Part shown: positions 12,401 through 23,910 of the stretch, piece after piece
Layout: every line of letters starts with the position of its first letter
Numbering within the stretch: position 1 is the first letter of the stretch
NCBI GenBank assembly: GCA_036250225.1
Contig: JAPZLL010000017.1
Coordinates: 62,001 to 126,000 of the forward strand
Origin: Cercophora sp. LCS_1
Lineage: Eukaryota; Ascomycota; Sordariomycetes; Sordariales; Lasiosphaeriaceae
Reading direction: 5' to 3'
Length of the DNA: 64,000 nt
Notes under the pieces: model-generated
What the model was told of the DNA's origin: nothing
Seen by the model: only the letters and a program-made list of their open reading frames with translations
The model's database searches: none
Program-made: the position numbers and the translations under genes

Positions 12401-14500
12401 CGGTGTGATAACACGGGTTGGGCCGGGCGCTGAAGCCCGCGGATTGCATGTTGGCGACCGTGTGGTCGCCCTCCATCTCCACGGCCACGTTGCCTCGCGT
12501 GTTCGGGCGCCATGGACATCGGTCGTGGCACTGCCCGAGGATATGAGCTATTCCGAGGGAGCGGCTATCGGTATCATCTTTGTCACGGCCTACTACTCGC
12601 TGTTCGAGGCGGCGCGTCTTGAGCCTGGCGAAAGTATCCTCATCCACGCAGCGTCGGGTGGTGTTGGCCAGGCCTGCATTATCCTCTCGCAGTGGCACGG
12701 GCTCGACATTTACGTGACCGTGGGCACGCCCGAGAAGCGCGCATTCATTCGCGATACCTATGGCATTCCGGATGATCGCATCTTCAACAGCCGTGATGTT
12801 TCGTTTGCACCGGCGGTCATGGCTGCGACTCACCAACGTGGCGTCGACGCCGTCATCAACTCGCTCTCTGGCTCCCTCCTGCACGAGAGTTGGGGGGTGC
12901 TGGCGGTCCACGGGCGTTTCATCGAAATCGGCAAAAAGGACATCCACCGCAATATGGCGCTGGATATGAGCACTTTCCGCAAGGCTGCCAGCTTTATGGC
13001 GGTCGACGTGGTGCAGCTGGTCGACTACAGAGGCGCTGTGGTGCATCGCGTGCTGAAGGCTGTCATGGAGCTTCTGCGCACCAAGGCCATCCGAAACATC
13101 TCGCCAATCGTGACCTATCCCATGGCCGAGATCGGGCGCGCACTCCGGAACATGCAGGCGGGCAAACACCTTGGCAAGATTGTCGTGGTACCCGAGAAGG
13201 AAGATTTGGTAAAGGTGAGCAGGAATTCTTTTTCGTCTGTCGTCTGTTCGAACTGGAAGTTGCTTTGGACAACCCCTCCCCCCGCCACGCGCTGGAGCAA
13301 ACGTTGTCTTTACCTTAATCTCCATCCAGGTTTATGCCAAGACACTAACAGTTCCAGACTCTCCCACCACACAACCCCGCCATTTTGTCCCCGAATGCCT
13401 CGTACCTCATCGTTGGCGGTCTCGGTGGCATCGGCCGTTCCATCGCTCGCTGGGCCGTCGACCGCGGGGCCAAGCAGCTGATCTTGCTGTCGCGAAACGC
13501 TGCCACCGGCCCACACTCCCAGGCGCTCCGCGACGAGCTAGCAGCGCTCGGCGCCAACGTCACTACAAGAAACTGCGATGCTGCCGACATGGCAAGTCTC
13601 AGGGCTGTCGTAGAAGACTGTGCCCAAACCATGCCTCCAGTCCGCGGCGTGGTCCACGGAGGCATGGTCCTTGACGACTCCATTCTCGAGCGCATGACGC
13701 CCCAACAATGGGAAGCTGCCATCGGTCCCAAGGTGACGGCAACCCTCAACCTCGAAGCCCTCTTCCCCCGGCTGGATTTCTACATCCTCTTGTCATCAGC
13801 TACCGGCGTCATTGGTTCGGCCTCGCAGTCTAACTACGGTGCTGGCGGTACCTTCCAGGACGCAGTTGCACGGCGTCGCTCCGCCGCTGGTCTTCCCTGC
13901 GTCTCCATCGACCTGGGCATGGTCGCCGGCGTCGGCTTCGTCGCTGAGTCCGACAAGACTCTAGCCAGTCGCCTGTTGGAAAGTGGCCATCGCCCGCTCT
14001 CGGAAGCCGAAGTGCTACAGCTCATTGACTATTCTGTTCGCCACCCGCTCCGAACCCCGCGGACCTGCCAGGTTGTCGCCGGCCTGGCGGGCAGCGCCAT
14101 CCGTCGCCAGGGCGCAAGCTGGACTCGCGAGCGCCGCTTTGCACCGCTGCGCGACGACGACAACGTGAGGGGCATCGTGACGGCCAATAAGAGCTCAGGC
14201 TCTGCCGGACTAAAGGAGAACTTAGCCGCGGCCCGCAGCGCTGACGAGGCTGGCGACGCGGTTGAGCGCGCAGTCGTTGGCAAGTTGTCCAACATGTTTG
14301 TCATCCCCGAGGAGGACATTGATGCCACCCAGCCCCTGAGCAAGTATGGTGTTGATTCACTGGTGGCTGTTGAGCTGCGCAACTGGTTGGTGCCGATGGC
14401 GCAGTGTGAAATGTCCATTTTTGACCTTTTGGGCGCTGCGAGTCTGAAGGAGCTGGCCAAGGAGATTGTAAGCAGGAGCAAGCTGGTATATTTGAAGTAG
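6473..14500 (+). CDS. Highly reducing type I polyketide synthase (KS-AT-DH-MT-ER-KR-ACP)
   Basis: Iterative reducing PKS of 2571 residues in five exons; introns 6839-6902, 6961-7011, 7875-7928 and 13215-13357 keep one frame. After a low-complexity N-terminus (NGxTNG repeats) the domains are: KS (cysteine about residue 210 in DVGCSTS, HGTGT, NLGHTEAASG); AT (GHSSGE, serine about 665); DH (HIVQGATVYP, histidine about 995, and LDAVFQ, aspartate about 1183); C-methyltransferase with intact LEIGAGTGG (about 1465); ER (HAASGGVGQA, about 2005); KR (VGGLGGIG, about 2211); ACP with GVDSL, serine about 2525. No thioesterase or reductase domain follows, so release needs a separate enzyme. All reducing domains look intact, so a methylated, largely reduced chain is expected. 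The product is unknown. Confidence 0.96.
6865..6881 (+). repeat. A17 homopolymer in PKS intron 1
   Basis: An uninterrupted run of 17 A lies inside the first PKS intron. It does not touch coding sequence; its length is likely to vary between isolates or assemblies. Confidence 0.9.
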
Positions 14501-15919
14501 ACTTCTTGTACAATTACACTCCTTAAAATGAGGTGGCGGCGTTGGTCGTAAATTTCTCTAGGCTCTTAGACTAGCTCCTTAAAAATTGGCACAGTAATGA
14601 CCAGCGACCAAGCAGTAAAGATCACAGTCGATCATCGTGAGGGATAATAATGGTTCGCGGAAAACAATGGGACGCAAGTTGCAGTATCGAAAAATGATTA
14701 GACCGAATATCCAAATGTAGCGAACGACAGGTTCATTTCGTCAACGTCGTATAGTCAACATTAAAATTATCCACCACGTAGATCACTTACCAACATCCTT
14801 GCCATATCTAGACAACCGTCTCGTTCAATCCAGCCCATAATCTCACACCCCTTTATCCCACACAAACAACTCTCCAACCCACCCATACGCCCTCATCAAC
14901 CTCCTCCCGATTCTCCTCGCCATCGTAAACGGTATCTTCTGCTGTCGTCCGAGGTGGGGTAGTGATGCCCTCACCCCCCCACGGTTTCCATATTTAGTAT
15001 TCTATTTTAATAGACATGCCGGATCGTACTCGAACCCAATGTTGAACCGACCTCATCAAAGTGGCCCATATACCAAATGCTTGTAAAATCGATGGTCTTA
15101 AGGCTATTAATTTGGAAAGATCAAGGGGGTCGTCATGGGTCACAACCGTGCTAAGTAAAGGCGTGTGAGGCGGTGTGTACATATATTAATTTTTAAAACG
15201 TAAAACAACAGCTATATGTGGTCATATTTAATAAAGCCAGCCTTTAAGTCGTTCTCCATTTTATACACTCCTCCCTTTTCACTTTTCAGTATCGAAATGT
15301 CACGGACCAAGAGGGGTCGAAGGGTGGGGACGGCGAGGGGACTGCAGGAGTCAGTCAGGACCCGGCATGCACCAAGAAGAAACAGCCAATAGGCGAGCGC
15401 TTTGTGCCAAGAACCGACGCTTTGCGAATGTCCCAATTCTGGGCCCTTTGCTCGCACGGGACCATTTTTGGGCCCTTCGGCTAAAACTGCACCTTCTCGG
15501 AAGGCTGTGCTTTTCAATGGGCAGATATTAGCCGAAGCTGAGCCGGGGCTGATCTGGACTGATCAAACGTGACGAAGAGCTACGTGACTACGATCATGGG
15601 TGGTCGTCGATTTTAGGGTGGTGAAACAAGAGTTTCAGAAAATTCAGGCACCCCATTGCCGCGCTTGGTAGGGCTGCCTGCCGCCGCTCCCACCTCAACT
15701 TCCACGATTTCCCCACCTGGCGCTCACATCGTCGAAACGTTGAAGGATTACACAAGCCCCAAGCCGAACCAACATGCAAAACTTTGCTGAACAGGCAATC
15801 TTTGGCAGTGGCGAACCTTGGAAGGAGACCCATACACTTCCCATACTTTCCCGAATATTTCAAATACACCCCAGTAACCTCCCGACGAAGCGACAAACCG
15901 CAAGGTTGCGCCAACAATG
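14501..15919. other. Intergenic, no gene seen
   Basis: This 1.4-kb stretch separates the PKS 3' end from the convergent OPT transporter. It is visibly more AT-rich around 14.5-15.25 kb. Only short frames without motifs occur. I see no transposon ends or terminal repeats. Confidence 0.6.
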
Positions 15920-18711
15920 CTAAGGAAACGTCCCCTTCTCCGGCCCAAAATACCCGCGTTCAGGAATCTCCAAAATTCCAATCTGCCGCCCATCCACTCC
16001 CGCCCAGCTCACCGTATTCCCCCACCACTCCAGCTTGACAGGATTATACCCAACCGCGAAAAACATGATGAGCGCACTGATGGCCACGCCCGCCGTCAAC
16101 GCAGCAGACAGCACATAGTTGTACTTTTCCCACCACGCCAGCCGATACTTGGGCATCCACCACATGAAGATAAAACTCAATATCATGCCCGGTGTCTTGT
16201 AGCTCAGGTTCGACGGAGCCCAGTGCTGAATGCCCTGGATGATCAAAATGGGGTTAAGCCAAAGCAGGGACCCGACGAACGGGAACAGCGTCTTGTCGAG
16301 CAGCGCGAAGTTCTTGGGACTCAGTTTGAGACGCAGTTGTTCCCTCATCGGGGGTAGGTGTTTCGGGCCGAGACCCTGTCCGACGAGAAACACAATGGCG
16401 ATTCCGGTGCCGATGAGGAAGCACCACTTGAAGAGCGGGTAGAGCGAGTCGAACATGCGCTTGCTGCCGAGGAGGCCCCACATCAGAGACGCAGCGTAGA
16501 GCGGATGCCCGTCGTTGGCGCAGGTGAACCGGGATGGCTGGGTAGGCGTGCAGAGGCCTTGGACGTTTTCGAGGATGAAATTCTGCGTTGCCACCGCCAC
16601 GAAACAGGTGATGATGATTGTGCCGATCTGGCTGCGAAACACGGCCCGCGGAGGGATCTTGACGTAGTGTGCCATTTTCTGGTCCTGGACGTAGTTGTCG
16701 CCGTAGCCGGCTAGAGCCCACGATCCCAGTGTTTGGGAGAAGAGAAAGGCGTTGGGGTTGCCGGGGAGCATGTAGCCTGTGATGACCTGGATGAGGGCGC
16801 CGAGGCCGAGGTTGGTTCCGGTTGTGGCCGAGAGGAAGGAGAGCGGGACGGCAAAGACGATGTTGATGCCGATCATGAGGAAGACGAGCCACACGGGCGT
16901 GTCGAGCGGGTAGATGTTGAGGAAGACGACGGACACGACGATGGCCCCGACGAGGATCAGGATGAACCACCAGTCAGGCACTTCGGGATACTTGGCCATG
17001 AGGCGGCTGTGCACGTCCATGGCGCCTTCGTAGTTGCCCTTGCCGCGGCGGAGGCCTTGGTAAAAGTCGACGTAGGCTTGGCTGACGGTTGTCCATTGGT
17101 TGCCCATGATGTAGAGAAAGTAAACGGGGTAGAAACAGAAATTTGCCGCTGTGGTTAGTATCATGCCGGCTGAGTAGAAGGGCGGCGAGTAGTCTTGGTA
17201 CAGTTGCTCGTCGAGCTTGTTGTTGACGATGACCTTTTGAACCCGATACGGGGTTCCGTCGTTGGCAAACGCCGAGCTCGAGTTGATAGGCAAGAACGCT
17301 GTGTTATTCATGTTGTTGTAGTATATGGCGAGGATAATGACACCGCTAGCTGAAGTTAGCATCACAACTCTGGGCGGCAAGGAGTGGTGGTGGTTCCTAC
17401 CCCAGAATGGCGCTAATCCATTGCGTGCATGTGACGAAAAATGGCAACGCCAATGCTGCATATGAGCTAGTTGCAATGTTCCAGTCAAAGGTGGTGATCG
17501 GGTTGAACAGCCCAAGTCCCAGGTTGCTCCCCGTGAGGATGGCGAGCGTGATGTTTTCAGGAGCGATCCACGTCATCCAGTTGAACGTCGCTAGAGCTGT
17601 AAAGAGATATCCCGGAAACCAATAGTAAACAGCCATTGAGACACAAGAGATGTAGAAGAACTTGTATCGTGAAATAGTCCACCCGTTGATGTTCTCCTTT
17701 GGCTCAGGACGAGTCAGGGCGCGGTTCATGGCGACGATGGGCAGCACTGTTGGCCACAGTGCCTTGACCGGATACACGCTGAATCGGCGTAAAAACCCCG
17801 CAAATCCCATGCCCATGAGTTGTACAAACAGCGTTAGCATGAGTTGGTATCCAAACGAAATGAAGTCAAGGCCGTAGAACATGTCGAGCTTTTGGACGAG
17901 AATCTGATTTTGGTCAGCTCGTGTTCCACACGGGCCGGGATCAACCTACCATGCCGTAGGAGTTTGTGGTGTAGATTGCGATGTTGTAGGTTATCGTCGC
18001 GAACATTTGCTCTTTAAACGTCCACGGCCCGGGATTGAGCGAGTGTCGGACACCCCAAACAGTGACACCCCAGTCTGGCAGCACCCACTCGAGGAATTTG
18101 GCGCAGGGATACAGCAAAATTTGGATCACACTACCACTAAGAGCTTTTTTGTGTTAGCTGTAGCCTGATGTGCAACAAGAGGTCTTACAGATTGACGGGA
18201 ATCTGCTGTTGAAGAATGTCGCCATGAAAGTGCCAATCACCGCCCACGATATACCGAGAAAATAGGCGCGTATCGTCTCAATCGGCACCTTTTGGTCATC
18301 AAGAGGATCGGCAACGGCGCGGACGCCTGGATATGGCGAGGACCAGCGAAGCATGACGGCGTCAATCCGCAGGTCCCGGTCGTAGAATTCGCCGTATGCT
18401 TTGCGCCCCTCAACCAGCTTGGCCATGCGCTCTCGCATCTCGGACGGAAAGTTCCAGTCGTCGGCATGGAACTTGTGCGACTCGCGGATGATCTCATAGG
18501 CTTCCTCCTCGCTCATGTTGTTGATCTTGTCGAGGATATACTCGCCCTCACCATTCGGGGCCAACTCTTCCAGCTTCTCGTGGGGGACCTGGTCCCCGAA
18601 CCGTTCGTTCGCCGCCGATCGGGTCTGAGTCTTTTCGGCATCACGATCCGAGGCATCGTGGGCGATATCTTCGCCGTCAACGACGGTGGTGACGCCTGTT
18701 TTCTCGGCCAT
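15920..18711 (-). CDS. Oligopeptide transporter (OPT family)
   Basis: Integral plasma-membrane proton-coupled peptide transporter of about 889 residues, start ATG at 18711. The hydrophilic N-terminus (about 110 residues) is followed by family landmarks: SSPYPGVRAVADP, the FPSISLS/KFLEWVLPDW segment, NPGPWTFKEQM, YLPINS-like FLPINSSSAF, and a C-terminal stretch (SWAGVDGRQIGILEIPERGYFGPEKG). Introns at 18144-18188 and 17904-17949 are clear. The third junction is odd: the only in-frame solution found is a 31-nt intron (17370-17400), while a normal 51-nt intron (17350-17400) breaks the frame. The gene converges on the PKS but is 1.4 kb away; transport of the cluster product is possible but not supported by its family. 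Confidence 0.9.
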
Positions 18712-20462
18712 TGTGTCGAGGGGAAGACTCAAGGGTCCGGACAGAGGGGTATGTCGTGGGCCACGGAAAGCTTGACATATAACGTTGGCGGTGGCTCCCG
18801 CCACCGACGGCATGCAGCGGGGGCATAGGTGCCATATCGGGCAGGCGTGTTATCCGGCTATGTTGCACGTTGCATGAGGGGCCGACGAGTCGCACATGGT
18901 AGGACGACGATTGCGGGGATGAGCGTCTCGCCCCTCGGGTTGTTTAAAGTTCGGGAAAATAGACGAGGTGCCGTCCCGTGAGACCAAGCCCATATGAGAT
19001 CATCAGTATTCCCGTAACTGCCGACGTGCGGGGCTAGCCGGAAACAGCAGGCGGTCCTGACCTTCAGGCTTCTTGGCCTGTTGAGGAGCACCTCGCGAGG
19101 GAATCCTTCTTCGCGTTGCATGTCGATTTACCTGGGATGGTGTTACGACAGGATGCACAACGAGACGGAGCCGACTACCGAGTTCCGGGTCGAGAAATTC
19201 AGGCTATGGTCCAAAGCTTGCTGTCCCAAGAGGCTGATGATGCCTTGTTGATAACATCACATTGGGGATGCTCTCGGGTCTATCATCGATGCCGGCCTGT
19301 TTTACTTCCAAATTTCTACCTCATCTACAGGCTACTCAAACCCATCTGGCAGATATTCGGTCGCTCGAGCATTCCCACCATCAGTGTGTCTCAGGTGAAG
19401 TAGTCAAGTCATGTGAAAATCAGTGACCTCGATGTGGTTCGGGTAGATGCAAATGACGGAGAAGACTCAGGACGCGTCCTGACGTTCATCTCGGACGCTG
19501 TCGGGACTTGGTTTGTGACCACCTCATTCCAAACGGGGTTAGCAGCGACGCAGAGGGAAAAATCCTTTTCGTCGAAGCGGTGTTGTGATGGTGTGCAATC
19601 CATGCGGGCCCTTCTCAGCTCGCTCCCAGTCGCAAGGAGGCGCGCTTGGCAATGCTTGTTGAGACCTGTGCCGAGATGAGGGCGAGAAAGCGGAAAACCC
19701 CTTGCGTGTCCTGGCAGGTGATGCTGAAGGCTTTCGAGTCCAACGGTTGCGAGCTACTGAGGAAAAGCCTGAGTACGGTACCCCGTACGCAGACCATCCA
19801 TTCACGGTCGGTCGAAGCGGAATCCTCCATCTGTCAACGTTGATGACCGATTGGCGGGCCTGAAGCCATTGCTGCGAACATGGTCCTGGGCAATCCGTGG
19901 GATTTCCCATGTGGTGGGGAGACATTTTCTTGGCGCCGGGCGCGTCAGCAGGCAACAAATTGACCTCTGCGAGGCCTTCCCCTTGGCTCGCATTTTCTGG
20001 CTGTGGTGTCTGGTGGGATCGACCCTTTGAGAATGACAACTGGTCAATTCTCGCCGGAGCTCACGCCAGGGCCTTGGATGGTGGAACAGCCGTGGAATCT
20101 TGGGAAACGCCGAGAAGAAAATCGCAAGTACCCCGCGCAACAATTGCGCACGGATCTGCTGAGCGTTGAGTGCTAGGTACGTAGTAGCTCCGGGGAAGGA
20201 GCGCCGGTGCGCTATCGTCGCGAATCCATTGGCCGTGCGGGCAGCAGGTGGCGATGGATTTGTGGCACCCTACCTCGCGCTAGCCAAGTTTTGACGTTGT
20301 CCCACGATCTGCTTCCCGTGTCTGTGTTCCCAGCCCGCAACGCCATGATCTTCAGCGACGGACCGTGCGGGCAGACCCGGCAGGGACCATATTAGGGAGC
20401 CGCTCTACCGGGTGTGCGTCCCCGGATTTCTGTCTCTTGTCGTCCCATCGACCCATCGCTGG
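18712..20462. other. Intergenic, no gene seen
   Basis: This 1.75-kb interval lies between the divergently oriented OPT transporter and the rhodopsin-domain gene. Several frames of 60-170 codons exist on both strands, but they are overlapping, proline/serine/arginine-rich and without motifs; I do not support any as a gene. Confidence 0.55.
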
Positions 20463-21787
20463 ATGGACTCGTGGACAGTGCAACACCCGCCGACCATGGT
20501 TCTCGAGCTGCTTCTCCACGCCCGGCAGGGGCCCCCGCCAATGCCTCCGGGCGCAGACCCCAACTCGCCCGAGTCGCGGGTCGCGCTGCTGTACGGCTTC
20601 ATGGGCGCCTTCGTCCCAGTCGCCTTTGTGATCCTATCGCTGCGACTGTACTCGCGATGGCGCTTCACAACCATTGGCAAGGACGACGTTCTGGTCCTGA
20701 TTGCTTTTATCCTCTACATCGGCCTCACCATCGCCACCATCATGGCCGCCAAGTTCGGGCTCGGCAAGCATATCTGGACAATCAGCGAGCAGGCTGGCAT
20801 TCAGATGCAAAAGGCGCGTCCCGGTGGAACTCCAGGTCTTTTTCGCTTCTTCGCTAACGCTGTGCAGTGCGGCTTCACCTCGCAGGTCCTGTATCCACCC
20901 GCCCTCATGGCTGTCAAGCTGTCCATCGTCTTCTTCTTCATCCGCGTTCTGCCACCCGTGCACGAGAGCAAGCCATGGTTATACGGCTTTGCCGCCTTCA
21001 TCTTTGCTGAGGAAGCAGCTTTCACAATCGGGCTGTTTTTGCAGTGCCAACCCATCAACTTTTACTGGGACAAGTCGGTGGAAGGCGGCGTCTGCTTCAA
21101 CCAGCAGGCCTTCTACTACGTCGATGCCGCCTTCAACATGGCGACAGACTTGGTTCTCCTGGCGCTTCCTTGGGCTCTGTTCTGGAAGCTCAACGTTTCG
21201 AAGCGGCAAAAGTACACTGTCGTTGCCATCTGCTCGCTTGGAGTCTTGTTCGTCCACCCCAGTTCATCCGTGTTAACCGTTTGCTAATGAACCGTTCCAG
21301 CACCTTGATTTCGAGTATTCTCCGATTTCCATACCTTCACGGCTTGAACCAGTCCTCGGACCCGACGTGGGATGTCCCAAACATTGTGATATGGACCATC
21401 GCCGAGCTGGGCTCTGCCATCTCGCTCTCGAGCATTCCCGCCATCCGGCCGCTATATGCCCACCTGTTCCTGAAGAAAAGGAGCCCTGGCAACAGCTCGG
21501 ACAACTCAGGCCCTGGTACTAAGCAGCCCAGGAGGACAGCAAAGTCGAACCTCCCATTCAGCATTGGGACGTTTGGGAGTGTGGCCGATAAATCAACCTG
21601 GAAGAACCAGGTGCAGATGTTCAGCTTGAAGAGCGATCGTGAGCAGTCGCAGATCAGAACAATGGCCAGTGAGAGCCAAGACCACATTGTGGAACAGGGC
21701 AAGTTAAACGAAGTCATGACCAGCAGGAGTTATAGTGTGGAGATCTTGGGAGGAAAAGAGGCCGCACCTGAGCCCAAGCGGCACTAG
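20463..21787 (+). CDS. Fungal rhodopsin-domain integral membrane protein
   Basis: Seven-helix membrane protein of 423 residues of the broad fungal family often annotated as a rhodopsin or PTH11-like domain. Visible features: SLRLYSRWRFTTIGKDDVLVLIAFILY (helices 1-2), two cytosolic-loop-like segments, FLQCQPINFYWD, and VDAAFNMATDLVLLALPWALFWKLNVSKRQK, all typical of the family. An intron at 21248-21300 (GTTCGT...TTCCAG) restores GVFTLISSILRFPYL. The C-terminus (after about residue 335) is hydrophilic and rich in Ser/Lys. The start is the first in-frame ATG at 20463; the ATG at 20496 has a better context (ACC before ATGG) and may be used instead. There is no CFEM domain at the N-terminus. The function is unknown; some relatives are GPCR-like receptors. 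Confidence 0.88.
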
Positions 21788-22013
21788 CATGCATATTTGG
21801 ACAATGTTACCGGATACCCAGCGTAGCAGACAGGAATAGGAATCATGAGAAAGATGATGTTCGCTATGCACAAAAGCCACTTGCACCCGACTCGCATCAA
21901 GACCTCTCGCAAGCCAATCACCCGCGCCACGCGTCCAATGGTATCTGACCCTTACGTTATGCAAGCCAAGACAAGAAAAAAAAGGTATGAGACATGATGC
22001 AGATCATCGGCCC

Positions 22014-23006
22014 TCACTTGGGCTTCTGGGCTGTCACCACAAGAAAGTCAAAAATGGCATGCGCATCGCCCTTTTTGACCGCATTCCTCACGCTCGCATT
22101 GAGGACACTGACTTCCTCCTTGGACCATCCCAACACATCCCCAAACAACGCAGCCGTAAACGCCTCAACACCCTCGGTGAAATTCACCCCCATCAACGTC
22201 CCCACCTCCTTCAGCCGCGCATCCTTGGGCCACGCCCCAATCGGCAGCGGAAACCTCCGCACCCCGACCTTCTCAAACCCAGCATCCTTGACCCACCCCT
22301 CGATACTCGGTGCCGGATCCAGCGTCCGCCCAATCTTCTCGCACGCCTCCATCAACCCGTCCATCATCTTGACCATGGCATTCTCCTTGGTCAGACTCCC
22401 GTCCTGCGAATACAGCGTATTCGCCGTCTCCTGGAACTCAACCCACCCACCTGGCTTCAACCCGGCATAAATCTGCGCCACAAGCCTCGGCCAGTCTTTG
22501 ATCCCGCCCGCCATGTACCGCACATGGATGTAATCGTACTTGGCCTGTTCCGCCCAGTCCAGCTCCACATCGTCAATGACAAACCGCACGTTGGGCGGAC
22601 ACCACTGCGGCTGGATGGGCGATAGGTCGTTTCCGATGATTTCAGCGGCGTGGGGGAATTCGTCGCCGAGATGGATCGCCCAGAGACCGGTGCCGGTGCC
22701 GATGTCGAGAATGCGGAGGTTCTCGTTGGGGTCGATGGGCGCGAGGAAGAGTTTGTCGGAGAGCAGACGGAAGAAGACGTGGTGGATCAGGTCCAGGCGG
22801 TCTTGTTCGCGCTCGTCGTTGGGGAAATTGTAGGAGCCGGATTGGTACGAGTGGTAGCGACGGCCGTGCTTCCACTCGTATTTTTGGACCGACGAGTGGA
22901 GGGACGTGGAGGCGGTGGACGGGCATGTGCCGAGGGAGGAGTCGCCGTCGTCGTCGATGACAGGGGTGTCGTCGACTTCGACGTGGGAGGGCGGAGTGGG
23001 TGACAT
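22014..23006 (-). CDS. LaeA-like SAM-dependent methyltransferase
   Basis: Single-exon methyltransferase of 330 residues. SAM-binding motif I is seen as LDIGTGTGLWAI (about residue 98), followed by IIGNDLSPIQPQWCPPNV and FVIDDVE, a pattern shared by LaeA and the many LaeA-like fungal methyltransferases; post-motif GGIKDWPRLVAQIY and LKPGGWVEF also match. The N-terminus (about 40 residues) is acidic and serine-rich. The family contains the global secondary-metabolism regulator LaeA and numerous paralogues whose substrates are unknown. This copy is 7.5 kb from the PKS, so a link to it is only positional. It is unlikely to be LaeA itself, since paralogues greatly outnumber it. Confidence 0.9.
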   Translation of the reverse strand: MSPTPPSHVEVDDTPVIDDDGDSSLGTCPSTASTSLHSSVQKYEWKHGRRYHSYQSGSYNFPNDEREQDRLDLIHHVFFRLLSDKLFLAPIDPNENLRILDIGTGTGLWAIHLGDEFPHAAEIIGNDLSPIQPQWCPPNVRFVIDDVELDWAEQAKYDYIHVRYMAGGIKDWPRLVAQIYAGLKPGGWVEFQETANTLYSQDGSLTKENAMVKMMDGLMEACEKIGRTLDPAPSIEGWVKDAGFEKVGVRRFPLPIGAWPKDARLKEVGTLMGVNFTEGVEAFTAALFGDVLGWSKEEVSVLNASVRNAVKKGDAHAIFDFLVVTAQKPK

Positions 23007-23090
23007 TTTTTGAGCCGTTTTAGCCGCCTGCCTGGAACGGACGGACGGGGTTTGAAGTCGATCGTGTTCGTGACTTGGGAAGGGAGAACA

Positions 23091-23120
23091 AGAAGAAAGA
23101 AAGAAAGAAAGAAAGAAAGA
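23091..23120 (+). repeat. AAAG/GAAA microsatellite
   Basis: About seven tandem GAAA units lie roughly 85-115 bp upstream of the methyltransferase start codon. Read on the methyltransferase strand this is a CTTT tract, a kind of pyrimidine-rich element common in fungal promoters. Confidence 0.9.
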
Positions 23121-23591
23121 GGGGTGATGATATGAAATTGGGCGGCGATGAGAAAAGACACACGACGGAGCGGGGCGAGCCTGAAGCGGTGGGATGATGG
23201 CCGGACTGGGCTAGATGGTGGGTTTGACTGTCCCCAAATGAAGCGTGCCGGGCCGCCCGACGATGGATCCCCTAGCGTTGAAGTTCGGGGGTGGAGGCGA
23301 CGAGCCCCGGGGAAAAGTGTGACGAACGCCCCGGGCCTATCCAATCGAATGGCTCGTGTAAGAGAACCCCGAACCCACGTTGTAACGCTACTGCATTGTG
23401 TTGTTGCAGTGGCCCACTAGCTTGGGGGTTGGTGGTCTGTCACCTGCTGGAGAGGGATTTTGAAGCCGTGACCCAGACGGGAGTTGAGGGTTCAGGCCAT
23501 GTGTTTGCACGAGTCGGACCAGACGGGATTCGGGCAGGATACCCGGCCATTGTGACGGTGGGGACTTTGAATTCCGATGGAAGGGCACAGC

Positions 23592-23612
23592 AAAAAAAAA
23601 AAAAAAAAAAAA
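23592..23612 (+). repeat. A21 homopolymer
   Basis: A run of 21 A lies in intergenic sequence. No target-site duplication or element body was recognised beside it. Confidence 0.9.
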
Positions 23613-23910
23613 GGCCTCTGAAGAGGGTTGCTTGGTGTCGGCGATTGTTTTCGAGCGGGGATGCATTTTCCCTCCGGCTAGGGCTTAGCGTCGCCATCGC
23701 GCCATTCCCGTTTGGACTGCGAGGGGCGGGTAGATCCTTGGCGGAAGATAGCTTGGTGGCAACCTAGTTTCGCGCTGACTGCGGAGCCAGCAGCGGTATC
23801 AAACAACTCACCGGATGGGAAAATTGACCTTGAGGGTCTGGCAAGGCTGTTTTGCGAATCGACAGCTTTGATGACGAGGGGCCACGTTGACAAAAAGGAG
23901 GCATTGAAGG

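Larger units (their letters stand above)
23007..23910. other. Intergenic with microsatellites
   Basis: This 0.9-kb region lies between the 5' end of the methyltransferase and the 3' end of a membrane-protein gene. It contains an AAAG repeat near the methyltransferase start and an A21 run. No gene is supported. Confidence 0.6.

Noticed and set aside
14501..15919. Transposon or RIP-degraded element in the AT-richer gap after the PKS
   Set aside because: No terminal repeats, transposase motifs or strong TpA bias could be established by eye.
17350..17400. 51-nt intron in the OPT gene
   Set aside because: It gives an immediate stop after the junction; only the 31-nt alternative keeps the transporter frame.
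19539..20039. 166-codon minus-strand frame between the OPT and rhodopsin-domain genes
   Set aside because: It is low in conserved-looking sequence, overlaps equally long frames on the other strand, and has no motif or signal peptide.
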